Origin: Oasisia sp. SBJ-2009
Lineage: Eukaryota > Annelida > Polychaeta > Sabellida > Siboglinidae
Direction: 5' to 3'
Length of the DNA: 64,000 bases
Assembly (NCBI GenBank): GCA_964017155.1
Contig: OZ024854.1
Span: 21,479,869-21,543,868 of the forward strand
Positions within the stretch are counted from its first letter, which is position 1, and each line of letters starts with the position of its first letter. Under the pieces are notes generated by a model. That model searched no databases. It was given only the letters and a program-made list of their open reading frames with translations, and was not told where the DNA came from. Positions 27,301 through 42,610 of this stretch are shown piece after piece. The position numbers and the translations under genes are program-made.

Positions 27301-28418
27301 TGGTCTGTGTCGTTAAGACGAGACAGTATAACACACGTTACTTCTAAAATGGGAAGTACAAATGTATGCGCAGAGATCTCCACACATATGCAACACAATG
27401 TCTCGATGACCCGACTCCCAAATCATGCAACATATATAGGTGACTCCCCGAATAATCTGAGACGTTTACGGACAATCCGTTTAGCCGTAATGTCCAGGTA
27501 GAGCCACACAGCGGTGCTGGTGACAGCTTCAGGTGACCCGGCGATCTTTGCTCCTGGCGTGGTCACGCATCGTGGAGAGACATTCAAGCGGCACAAAGGG
27601 ACCAATTGCACCAATTCGTGGCCTCAGAACGACACTAAAGCGCACACCGTAGGTTGATCAATAAGCAAACGACGCTATGACAAACGGGTGCCAATTAATC
27701 AAATCTGATGACAGCTCTGACAAATGCAACTTGTGCTTGGCGGTTTGACATCGCACGAACTGATTTAGTAGTCCGAGTGACAACTATACCATAAACGTTT
27801 AGGTCACTCATCCTTTTAGGAGACGCAAACACGACTCAGAGGGTTATGTATCTAGTAATGCATGTTAAAAACTTGTTAAATTAAGCATTGTAAACATAAA
27901 CATAACAATCTGTGTCATGATTTGCAAAACGAAATGTTAAAGACAATGTGCAATTAATAAAAAAAATCATATTCATGCGCCGCCATAACGTATGTCTTCA
28001 GCAATACATCTGCAACGCGTCGCTATTTAATTGTCTCCCCGACGTTAAAGCAGCCTGTCACGTTGTGGTGACTAGTCTTCACGAATCTAGATATGATGCG
28101 TCGTATATGTAGGACGGACGCGATCAGGGGCATCGATGCCGAACACAACAACGCATATATCATAGGCTTGTGTAGAGTTACTCCATAGGCTTGTGTAGAG
28201 TTACGCTGTTGTTATGACTGTCACACCTGCCAGATATAACAGCGATATAACCTACAACTGATCTGGAGAGCGAACGCTTTCTAACCAACCACGCATAGCA
28301 ACCGGCGTGTTCGAAGTTACAGAAAAGATAGTATAAACAATAGTATTGCTATTTGCCGTTTATATTAAATGTAATTAGTAGGTGTAAATCGAATGCAACA
28401 TCATAACTATACATACAC
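27301..28418. other. intergenic, nothing recognised
   Basis: Contains one 22-bp direct duplication (cataggcttgtgtagagtta at 28161 and 28183). No gene supported. Confidence 0.4.
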
Positions 28419-29922
28419 GCACGCGCACGCGCACGCGCACGCGCACGCGCACGCGCACGCGCACGCGCACGCGCACGCGCAAGCGCAAGCGCACGCACAC
28501 GCACACGCACACGCACACGCACACGCACACGCACACGCACACGCACACGCACACGCACACGCACACGCACACGCACACGCACACGCACACGCACACGCAC
28601 ACGCACACGCACACGCACACGCACACGCACACGCACACGCACACGCACACGCACACGCACACGCACACGCACACGCACACGCACACGCACACGCACACGC
28701 ACACGCACACGCACACGCACACGCACACGCACACGCACACGCACACGCACACGCACACGCACACGCACACGCACACGCACACGCACACGCACACGCACAC
28801 GCACACGCACACGCACACGCACACGCACACGCACACGCACACGCACACGCACACGCACACGCACACGCACACGCACACGCACACGCACACGCACACGCAC
28901 ACGCACACGCACACGCACACGCACACGCACACGCACACGCACACGCACACGCACACGCACACGCACACGCACACGCACACGCACACGCACACGCACACGC
29001 ACACGCACACGCACACGCACACGCACACGCACACGCACACGCACACGCACACGCACACGCACACGCACACGCACACGCACACGCACACGCACACGCACAC
29101 GCACACGCACACGCACACGCACACGCACACGCACACGCACACGCACACGCACACGCACACGCACACGCACACGCACACGCACACGCACACGCACACGCAC
29201 ACGCACACGCACACGCACACGCACACGCACACGCACACGCACACGCACACGCACACGCACACGCACACGCACACGCACACGCACACGCACACGCACACGC
29301 ACACGCACACGCACACGCACACGCACACGCACACGCACACGCACACGCACACGCACACGCACACGCACACGCACACGCACACGCACACGCACACGCACAC
29401 GCACACGCACACGCACACGCACACGCACACGCACACGCACACGCACACGCACACGCACACGCACACGCACACGCACACGCACACGCACACGCACACGCAC
29501 ACGCACACGCACACGCACACGCACACGCACACGCACACGCACACGCACACGCACACGCACACGCACACGCACACGCACACGCACACGCACACGCACACGC
29601 ACACGCACACGCACACGCACACGCACACGCACACGCACACGCACACGCACACGCACACGCACACGCACACGCACACGCACACGCACACGCACACGCACAC
29701 GCACACGCACACGCACACGCACACGCACACGCACACGCACACGCACACGCACACGCACACGCACACGCACACGCACACGCACACGCACACGCACACGCAC
29801 ACGCACACGCACACGCACACGCACACGCACACGCACACGCACACGCACACGCACACGCACACGCACACGCACACGCACACGCACACGCACACGCACACGC
29901 ACACGCACACGCACACGCACAC
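28419..29922. repeat. 1.5-kb (GCACAC)n array, with (GCGCAC)n at its left edge
   Basis: About ten GCGCAC units and two GCGCAA units are followed from about 28491 by roughly 238 perfect GCACAC units. All purine-pyrimidine alternating, so a strong Z-DNA candidate. The four open frames of over 500 codons are artefacts. Confidence 0.98.
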
Positions 29923-31000
29923 CATGCGACAAACGCATAATTATATGGATTTACGACAATAATGTGTGTAGTCAATTGTTACGAAACTTAGATCAAACAT
30001 CCTCAGCCTATTCGTGTACATCTTTACTTACTTTGATAGGAAAAATCCCAGAAACCACGCGCTTATCTTAGTGACTAATTGATTAACATTTATGGAATAT
30101 TCGGTACAAGTTTTTAACTGGTACGAACTCTGAACTTTATTTCGGAAAACTTATGAAGGCATATTATGTTTGTTTCTCGACTTCGTAGATGAATACTTGA
30201 AGGTGTTGCCAACTGAATGCAAACCAATTACAATGTTAATGGGGAACTTCAACAACCGTTGACGAAATATGTGTTAGATCACAGAGTACCTTACATATTT
30301 GCTTCTACAATAAACTGTTTGTGGACATTACCTTGTAAACCTTGAGACTTGTTGAAATAGTTGCTGTGACCTTTAGTTTCCGTCACGATGGACCGGTCAC
30401 GATACCACAGGGACACACGGGGTAGTGCCCCTGTGGCCGGGTGGTCTGAATGCCCCAGGGTCAAGTAGTCATAGGAAATAGACCAGCAAAAGAAATTAGT
30501 AGCACATACATTAAACACAAAGCGACATATACGTTGTTGTATAGATTGAGGACCGAAGATGAGTTTGCAGGCAGATGTATATTGCGTGAGATCGTCGAAT
30601 ATCTGTTTGGTTCTAATTTGAGAAGGATAACAACTGGCTGTTTAACCACTTACGTGAGATAGTATTCGTCTGTTATAGCCAGCATATACAAGGGCTCTAG
30701 TGGCGCTCTGTTGTGGAAGCCTTTTTAGTATAATATTGAATGAGCGTGGTAATCGCTAGGGGGCACTAGCTGCGATGAGGTTTTTCTAAAATGTGCTGGT
30801 GCAGTAACCCAGGCAAACGTCGATATCTACCTGATATTCATGTCTTCACACATGTCTTCACACATATGAACATGAACAACCCTGCACATAATAATATACG
30901 TTCACAGTAAACACACGCACGCCCTCATGCACGCCCGCTCACAGACACTCGCCTTAGAAATTATTTAACCTCATTTTGTTGTTACAAGAAAACTGTAAGA
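29923..31000. other. intergenic, nothing recognised
   Basis: No gene or repeat supported. Confidence 0.4.
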
Positions 31001-31212
31001 GTTTACTCAGCTGTATGAAAGAGGACCTAGCTATAGACAAGTGGTGGACTTGTGTACGAGCAGTCTTCGCGCATTACTTACAGCATATGGCTGGGTTATT
31101 CCCAGAGAAGTTGAGATGGTGTCTGATTGAACAAATCTTCCAGGAAGTAATGTGTAAACCGCTTTGAGCAATCCTGAGGATTGGATACTGCGCAATATAA
31201 GAACTTACCTGT
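31001..31212 (+). mobile_element. SINE family S, head-truncated copy
   Basis: The body (ctcagctgtatgaaagagga, then ctatagacaagtggtgg) and tail (aaaccgctttgagcaatcct, then tactgcgcaatataagaact) match the other copies. The tRNA-like head is missing. Confidence 0.75.
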
Positions 31213-31404
31213 TATAAGTTGTGCTTCACAAACAACTGTAATTTGGTATTTCTATTCATGTTTGTGTTAATATAAGTTCAATGTTGAGTATTTTTTTATT
31301 TATATTATAGCATTATCTGATAAAAGTAATCTTCATTTTAGGTTTATTTCGTAGTTGGCATGAGAGCCTTTCAGTGTCTATACCCTATTCTGGGGTAAGA
31401 CCGC

Positions 31405-31480
31405 CCTCGTAGCTACATTGGCAGAGCATTAATCTCCCAGGCGGATTTGAGCGGCTAAAACCAGCAGCCACGTCACGGAG
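31405..31480 (+). mobile_element. degenerate tRNA-like head
   Basis: gtagctacattggcagagca (about 31409) resembles a tRNA D-arm/box A, and ctcccag follows at the anticodon position. Box B is not intact. Perhaps a decayed SINE. Confidence 0.3.
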
Positions 31481-31623
31481 TCTGAGTAAATAAGGCTAAT
31501 TTAAAACCTATTTTTGTTATTTCATTAAGAAATATACGACAAACATACAGTGACAATCAAACTAACTTCAACGCTAGTCCAAATAAATAGGGTGCGGAAG
31601 ATTTATTTGACCTAAACGTGAAC

Positions 31624-33275
<1,652 letters not shown>

Positions 33276-33279
33276 GATC

Positions 33280-33968
33280 GGATGTCGGCGAGGCCTGAGA
33301 AACGCGAGAACCGCGAGAACCACGAGAACCAAGAGAACCGAGAGACCTGAGAACCCCGAAACATGAGAACCGCGAGACTTGAGAACCGCGATAACCCCGA
33401 GGCCTGAGAACCGCGAGAAACGCGAGAACCGCGAGAACCGCGAGAACCGCGAGACCTGAGAACCGCGAGAACCGCGAGAACCGCGAGAACAGCGAGAACT
33501 GAGAACCGCGAGCACCGCGAGAACCGCGAGAACAGCGCGAACAGCGAGAACTGAGAACAGCGAGAACAGCGAGAACAGCGAGAACTGAGAACCGCGAGAC
33601 CTGAGAACCGCGAGAACCGCGAGAACCGCGAGAACCGCGAGAACCGCGAGAACCGCGAGAACAGCGAGAACAGCGAGAACAGCGAGAACAGCGAGAACTG
33701 AGAACCGCGAGACCTGAGAACCGCGAGAACCGCGAAAACCGCGAGAACCGCGAGAACAGCGAGAACAGCGAGAACAGCGAGAACAGCGAGAACTGAGAAC
33801 CGCGAGAACAGCGAGAACAGCGAGAACAGCGAGAACAGCGAGAACAGCGAGAACAGCGAGAACAGCGAGAACAGCGAGAACAGCGAGAACCGCGAGACCT
33901 GAGAACCGCGAGAACCGCGAGACCTGAGAACCGCGAGAACCGCGAGACCTGAGAACCGCGAGAACGAG
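33280..33968. repeat. 9-bp minisatellite GAGAAC(C/A)GC with GAGACCT variants
   Basis: About 75 units of gagaaccgc and gagaacagc, punctuated by gagacctgagaac. It directly continues the hexamer array, and its unit contains the word GAGAAC. Longer super-units (blocks of several gagaacagc followed by tgagaaccgcgagacc) recur. Confidence 0.95.
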
Positions 33969-34249
33969 ACCGATTGACACAGAACAGTATGGTCATTCAT
34001 CTATCAGTAAACCGGCGATCAAACATGCGATGGATGCCTGTGCATAATGGAGGTATCCGTTTCAGATAACATACAACATTTTCCTTCGGTAGTGTTGGTA
34101 AATCACAACATCCACGTTCTTTCTCTGGTAAGATACGCAATCCGGTGTAGGACATTGAATGTATCTGGTGTTTCCCGGTCGGCCTTTGTTTGGGGGCAAC
34201 TTGGTGTATAATATAATATGTAATTTGTCCAAACAAAAAATTGTTACAC

Positions 34250-34760
34250 AACATATATATATATATATTTGCGTTGTTCAAGTGATCACACAATTTAACT
34301 TTTTTTCGCAGATATTGGTACACTCAGAGAGCAATGTCACTGACAACGGTGTTACTTGGTCAAACTAGTTTGATCCGCATTCAGCTAAACCGTTCCCACT
34401 GCCCCGGCACGGCCTACGCAAGAGTAGTTCCATTCTAGTGTATTAAAAAATGTGTGACTCAATAGTTATTTTAAGCTATTCAAACAATCGCGCATAGTGT
34501 TGACGCAGTTACTGATCTAGACAAAAAGCAATGATGCCGAAAGCGGTGTTAATTGTTCAAACTGGTTTGATCCGCATTCAGCAATACCGCCCCTGCTGCC
34601 CCGGTACGGCCTACGCAAGAGTCGCTCCATTCTCGTGAGAAGCCATGATTAGGCTGCGACATCTCTCACCTTATGTCACCCACACAAACCTAATTACACT
34701 TGCCGGTTCAACCGGATCCCATATCCACTGCCTACAACTAGGCTGGGACTGTTAGCAGTA
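34250..34760. repeat. dispersed repeat R, copy 1
   Basis: Starts at a short TA run, then gttcaagtgatcacacaatt and ggtacactcagagagcaatgtc. It contains two internal copies, about 195 bp apart, of a segment starting gttcaaactggtttgatccgc and ending tccattctcgtg. Homologous to 36361-36857 and 38608-39001. Its class is unknown. Confidence 0.75.
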
Positions 34761-34860
34761 TGTCTCTATTTTGCCAAAGCTCATGCCTTTTTCCTTCCCA
34801 TCCTTTTGAAATAGTGTGTTTTAGTCGTACACAAATTGACGAGACCCTTGTTAGTTGGGT

Positions 34861-35460
34861 TCAGAACCCCAATTCTGTGACCTTTGTCTGGCTAATATAT
34901 TGCAGGTAGATGCGGCGAGCGTGTGGCGGACAAGACTGTCCGAGAGGCGAGGGGTGATGCTTCAGGGAGGGGTGGCGCACTAGATACGCAAGGTAGTAGG
35001 CGCGGAGGCAGTGATAACGTAGGCTATCTGCATCTGGAGGGAGACGGATGAATAATTGTGTCTGTATTATCTTCAACTTCGCGTCACGGGTTTTAGCCAT
35101 GGTGCTATACTTGTTGTTGCCTTACATAGCGTGTCGCATGAACTTGAAGAATACTTCTACTACCTCGTCCTCAAGGTCAAGATTATATCCGCACCTCGTG
35201 AGCCGCAGGGCTCTTTGCCACGTGGTCATAGCTCGTCTTCTTACCCTTGCCGTAGAAGAGCCTGAGTTGTCATCACAGCCTGTCATACAGCGCAGCAGCG
35301 GAATACAGTATGCCACCTTGTCAGTCACGAGGCTACAGCAGAATACCATATCCTGCTTTCTCTTGATACAGAGCACACCGGGCAGCTGCTGCGTGATGAC
35401 CGCTGCCGCGACAATGGTATCGGTAACATCGGTATTAACGACAACATGGCCACTGTAAGC
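34861..35460 (-). mobile_element. decayed transposon-like ORF, C-terminal part
   Basis: Minus-strand frames joined by frameshifts. The order is NTDVTDTIVAAAVITQQLPG, VAYCIPLLRCMTGCDDNSG, then in another frame FYGKGKKTSYDHVAKSP, back to NLDLEDEVVEVFFKFMRHAM, and finally RLPPDADSLRYHCLRAYYLA. From memory, this order (a DTD strand, a GCDxxSxFxGKGKK motif, then LPPxxxxLRxHxxRAxxxA) occurs in an abundant, poorly named ORF of invertebrate repeats. I cannot name the superfamily. Two frameshifts and stops show it is dead. Confidence 0.5.
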
Positions 35461-35493
35461 GGTGAACAGGACAGTGTCAGCCTAAGAATGGTC

Positions 35494-36360
<867 letters not shown>

Positions 36361-36857
36361 ATTTATATACATATATATATTTTCGTTGTTCAAGTGATCA
36401 CACAACTTAACTTGTTTCGGTACACTCAGAGAGCAATGTCCCTGACAACAGTGTTACTTATTCAAACTAGTTTGATCCGCATTCAGCAAAACCGTTCCCA
36501 CTGCCCAGGCACGGCCTGCGCAAAAGTCGTTCCATTCTCGTGTACTAAGAAATTGTGTGACACAATAGTTATTTTAAGCTATTCAAACAATCGCGCATAG
36601 TGTTGACGCATTTACAGATCTAGACAGAAAACAATGATGCCGAAAGCGGTGTAATTTGTTCAAACTGGTTTGATCTGCATTCAGCAATACTGCACCCGCT
36701 GCCCCGGCAAGGCCTACGCAAGAGTCGCTCCATTCTCGTGAGAAGCCCCGATTAGGCTGCGAGATCTCTCACCTTATGTCACTCACACAAACCTGGAGCA
36801 TTACACTTCCCTGTTCAACCGGATCCCATATCCACTGCAGACGACTAGGCTGGGACT
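36361..36857. repeat. dispersed repeat R, copy 2
   Basis: Same order as copy 1, with the two internal segments near 36464 and 36661. Confidence 0.75.
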
Positions 36858-36879
36858 ATAGTGGCCTGAGTGATTTAAT

Positions 36880-37656
36880 AAGATTGAACAAGATTTAACA
36901 AGATTGCCACCTTGAGAATCACCTATAGATGGCAGGTGGACAAGGACGCCATTTAACCTATCTATCTAAATGCACCCAGCCCTTCTTAGGTATATGTCGA
37001 TTTTATTTTTAAACATATTAACACTACTAGCACCTACACTTTCAGCTGATAATCTGTTCCATTCGTTTACCGTTCTTTGTGAAAATGAGAATTTTCTAAT
37101 ATCTAGTCTACACTGCTTCTTTGCTAATGTAATTTCACGTCCTCTAGTCCTTCTTTTTCCTTAACCGAGAACACAATATTTCTGTCAATATTTTCATACC
37201 CATTCAATATTTTAAACACTTCTATATGATCTCCTCCCATTCTCCTGGTTTCTAGTGTTGTTAATCCCCATTCTTTTACACGCATTTCATAACTAATATT
37301 CCTGACTTTTTGTATAATTTTGGTTGCTCTCCTTTGTACTCTTTCTAGTATATCAATATCATTCTTGCGATATGGCCTCCATGCTTGTATGCTATATTCT
37401 AAACGAGGCCTAACTATTGTTTTATACGGCGGTATTATTAGTTATTTTTCCTTGTACACTATATTTCGCCTAAGTAATTAAAGCATTTGGTTTCCCTTCG
37501 CTGCTGCAATTCCAATCTGCTCTGATACCTTCATATTAGCACTAATAGTTCACCCTAAGGCCTTTTCCTTTACGATAGTATTTGGTACTGTATCACCCAT
37601 TGTATATTGTGCATCTTCATTCCCATGGCCTGCGTGGAGGCACTTACACGTCCCAA
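36880..37656 (-). mobile_element. LINE copy B (CR1/Jockey-like), cut by the duplication junction
   Basis: Minus-strand matches to copy C, including the words encoding IQAWRPYRK and ERVQRRATK, but with stops in frame. The 3' end lies at the left. The RT active-site region is missing because the tandem duplication junction falls at 37656. Confidence 0.75.
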
Positions 37657-37681
37657 GGACAATGTCAGCCTAAGAATGGTC

Positions 37682-39001
<1,320 letters not shown>

Positions 39002-39003
39002 TG

Positions 39004-39930
39004 AAGAATGCCACCTTGAGAATCACCTATAGATGCCAGGTGGACAAGGACGCCATTTAACCTATCTATCTAAATGCACCCAGCCCTTCTTAGGTATATG
39101 TCGATTTTATTTTTAAACATATTAACACTACTATAGCACCTACACTTTCAGCTGATGTCTGTTCTAATATCTAGTCTACACTGCTTCTTTGCTAATGTAA
39201 TTTCACGTCCTCTAGTCCTTCTTTTTCCTTAACCGAGAACAAAATATTTCTGTCAATATTTTCATACCCATTCAATATTTTAAACACTTCTATATGATCT
39301 CCTCCCATTCTCCTGGTTTCTAGTGTTGTTAATCCCCATTCTTTTTGACGCATTTCATAACTAATATTCCTGACTTTTTGTATAATTTTGGTTGCTCTCC
39401 TTTGTACTCTTTCTAGTATATCAATATCCTTCTTGCGATATGGCCTCCATGCCTGTATGCTATATTCTAAACGAGGCCTAACTATTGTTTTATACGGCGG
39501 TATTATTAGTTCTTTTTCCTTGTACACTATATTTCGCCTAAGTAATCAAAGCATTTGGTTTCCCTTCGCTGCTGCAATTCCAATCTGCTCTGATACCTTC
39601 ATATTAGCACTAATAGTTCACCATAAGGCCTTTTCTTTTACGAAAGTATTTAGTACTGTATCACCCATTGTATATTGTGCATCTTCATTCCCATGGCCTG
39701 TGTGGAGGCACTTACACGTCCCAACATTAAACAGCATTTGCCACTTCTCACACCATTCGGTCAATTTATTAAGATAATCTTGTAATTGCTGTCTATCTTC
39801 GTCACTTTAACACTTTCTAAACACTTTTGTATCGCCCGAAAACTTCAACACCTTGCTTGTTATATCATCATCATCCAAATCATTGATATATATTAAGAAT
39901 AAAAGTGAAATCAATACGATGGATGGCGAC
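39004..39930 (-). mobile_element. LINE copy C (CR1/Jockey-like)
   Basis: Minus-strand frame at 39192-39527 encodes YKTIVRPRLEYSIQAWRPYR, then KKDIDILERVQRRATKII, then LTTLETRRMGGDHIEVFKIL. Further upstream, LLFLIYINDLDDDDITSKV and KFSGDTKVF correspond to RT block B and the catalytic block. The active site reads FSGD instead of FADD, so it would be dead. 5'-truncated. Confidence 0.8.
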
Positions 39931-40316
39931 CAGATCAACAGGAGAGCTGTCAGCATCGCCCAGACGTAAGACAGCCATCTCCCGTCCCTGTTGTTGTGGT
40001 ACCATGTCGGCTTGGCGTGCAGAGAACTGACGTATTCGACCCACGTGCAGATATGGAGTGCGTGCACATTCTGCATGAGTGTGTCCGTCATGGACAGGAA
40101 GTCCCTCTGGTAGACCGTCATGTCACTGGCCTCCATCTGGGTGGACAAGTTGATGAAAAGCTTCTCGAGGTCAACATCCTCCTCCAGTGCCGCATGATCA
40201 ACAGCGTGGCATTGTTGGGAGAAAGTCATATTTCTCAGAATGTCAAGGTTCTCTGTTGTCTCATCAACCAGGTCAGGCGTGAGGCCCACTTGCACCAGCT
40301 GATGCCATAACGTCAA
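39931..40316 (-). mobile_element. transposon-like ORF, N-terminal piece, fused to the LINE
   Basis: Minus-strand frame ATG at about 40316. It contains NLDILRNMTFSQQCHAVDHA, then MQNVHALHICTWVEYVSSLH, then DGRWLSYVWAMLTAL, and runs without a stop into LINE RT sequence. The RWLSYVWAMLTAL segment resembles, from memory, the N-terminal part of the same ORF family as 34861-36239. The first in-frame stop comes only inside the LINE. Confidence 0.45.
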
Positions 40317-40787
40317 ACTGATGTCAGATTCGGAATTCTCTTGGTCGACTTACCCGAAAAAGTGTCTTTATACATGAATCTAGGTGCTCTGCTTCAAAAG
40401 TTAATGTTTCAATAATCATTGTACCAGTGGTCATCAAGGATTTGGCCGGTAGTTTTGAAAACGATTTCGGGTCTATTGTGTTTTATAAAATGTCTATAGA
40501 AGTCAAAGCAATTGTAAAACATCTTAGCCAAAGATCAAAGTGGTCACAAAAGTGAGGTTCTGGATCCAACTGTATAGTCCTAGAATTATTATCAGGTGAT
40601 TAATAGTGGCAATAGCTGGTTCGGGACTCATTTGCCCAAACCACAGTTACTACATTTTGATAATACAGTTAAAAACGAAAACACAAATGCATCACTGTTT
40701 CTTTGATGAGTAAAGATAACAAGGTATAATCGGGCACGCTGCAATTATTATATAACAAAAATATGATTCGTATACAAACATCCACCA
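40317..40787. other. intergenic, nothing recognised
   Basis: No gene or repeat supported. Confidence 0.4.
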
Positions 40788-40912
40788 AAGATTATAGCCA
40801 AGTACTCAGTCGTACAGCTGAGTGAACCGAAGCAATGTAGTGCACATCTTAATCGTCCAACTCTCAATATAAAAACATGGGTTCGAAGCCGTGCTGCCGT
40901 GAAAGTTCGTTC
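40788..40912 (-). mobile_element. SINE family S, fragment
   Basis: Inverse of the body word cagctgagtgaaccgaagca, then a box-B-like inverse, gggttcgaagccgtgctgcc. Only the head-proximal part remains. Confidence 0.55.
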
Positions 40913-41139
40913 ATGTGAACGTAACCTTTCAGGAACTTGATATTTTGATTACAGGATACGCTGGGTTAATTACCCGCATCCTAGACCAGTCGTATCATAA
41001 TATTCACTGATTTTATCAGAACCGTCATTAGTTGATGTGTTATGGATACAGAATTACGTTTTATATCTTGAACGTGTTCCCTTCACGGTACCGCCCGCAT
41101 AGCATGAAACTAATCGTAACGGGTTATGTGCGTGCAACT
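40913..41139. other. intergenic, nothing recognised
   Basis: No feature supported. Confidence 0.4.
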
Positions 41140-41575
41140 CGTTTGACATCAAAGCTTCGGCGAACTTGCTCTTCTTGAATGGCTGCTCAGCGTTGGATAC
41201 AATGGTCTTTCTTTCTCAGTCTACTGAACCGTCGTCACGCACGAACGCATGCGCGCACACACATAGACACACCCCGTGTGCATAGACCGGGTGACGTTTC
41301 CACAGTGGCGCAGTCACCCACTCGTGTAGATTACAAAAGTATGTGCCGTGTGGCTGGTTTGATGTCAAAGCTTCGGCGAAGTTGTTCTTCCTGTATGGCT
41401 GATCGGCGTGGGATACAATGGCCTTTCTTTCTCAGTCTACTGAAAATGGTTCTCACGCTCGAACGCACACATGCACATATGCACACCCACTTGCCCACAA
41501 AGGCGGTGACGTTTCGACTGTGGCGCAGTCACCTACCCGCGTAGATTACACGCGTGTGCCGTGTGGATGATGTGT
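41140..41575. repeat. 216-bp tandem repeat, 2 diverged units
   Basis: gcttcggcgaacttgctctt (41154) recurs as gcttcggcgaagttgttctt (41370). Both units end in a gtggcgcagtcacc stretch followed by gtagattaca and tgccgtgtgg. A related fragment (tgccgtgtggctggtgtgga, then gttgaagcgtctagtccacg) lies near 45148. Confidence 0.7.
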
Positions 41576-41869
41576 AGTTGAAGCGTCAAGTCCACGTAAT
41601 ATTGGCTTTGACTGATTTTGTGCCATAATGGGTTATAACTCGCCTTGTAGGATATGAAAAAGTGTCAGATTGCCTGATGTTTAGTGTAAAATCACTTGAG
41701 GTTTAATTTGAGTTCATCTTTAGCATTTGCGCTGTCTTCCTATACATCTCTTCTTGCTTGGGTAGTCTCATATCGGACATGTGCAGTATATAGCCGGTCC
41801 ATATCAACTGTTGTTGCGTGATAATGGATTCGATAGTAATAGTAATTGTGACACTTCTATATCGCCTAT

Positions 41870-42610
41870 TATTATTACGAATGTGTTCTGCAGTTGAAGC
41901 AGCCTGCATGTGCCAGCAACTCGCTCCTACGACTGCCTACACCGCTTCTCTTGGATTGTTTTGTGTATAGCGCCATTTGGTTTTGTTTATGGCGATCCGA
42001 CGCAGCTACCATTAAACGTGTGCTGATCTCCTGCAGGTGGGGTCGAGGATATTGGGGGGGGGGGGGTTGGTTCTTGGCCAGCCGCGATATGCATGGAGTC
42101 CTTCCATTTGGAAGTAGGCCGACATTGTTTGGTTTGTTGGCACACTCTCGTCCAAGTGTAGGACGAGGCAAAATAGGAGCAATCGCAAGTCCATCATATC
42201 TGCGTTAATTTGTCGGCACTGACACCATTCGTAGAACTTCGCGTTGCTTATTCTCTGTGGCCAGTGAATCCTGATGAGTGGGCGGAGTTGCTTCCGATGG
42301 AAGGCATCCAGTTTTCAGTTTCCAACCCCGTCAGGCCCCACGCACCCGCATCGTATAACAGCACTGGGTGCACGAATGCGTTGTATAAACGCAATCGCAA
42401 TCGCCAGCTGATGTGTTGTCTTCGCAGCCAAAGATACCACATGGAACGGAAAGCGGGGACCGCAAGCATATTTCAGCGAGACGAGTCCTCGATGTCTCCG
42501 TGGAGGGATACAAGTTTCTTTGTCGTCCTGTATTCTTCTGCAACATGGTGTATTTCACGGTTGATGTTTGCGCGTTCTGCTTTGTCGACGTTGACCTTCA
42601 GGGACCAGTC
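41870..42610 (-). mobile_element. second LINE family, C-terminal fragment
   Basis: Minus-strand pieces read KVNVDKAERANINREIHHVA, then LVSLHGDIEDSSR, a stop, then LRLRLYNAFVHPVLLYDAGA ending in WGLTG, and further on RGWPRTNPP. This is the usual post-RT region of a non-LTR element (the RLYNAFVxPVLLYxxGxWGLT type), distinct from the CR1-like family above. A 13-G run (42054-42066) interrupts it. Confidence 0.65.

Noticed and set aside
28349..29975. Open frames of over 500 codons of two-residue repeats (Val-Arg, Val-Cys, His-Ala, Ala-Cys)
   Set aside because: They are the (GCACAC)n array read in several frames on both strands, with no flanking coding sequence.
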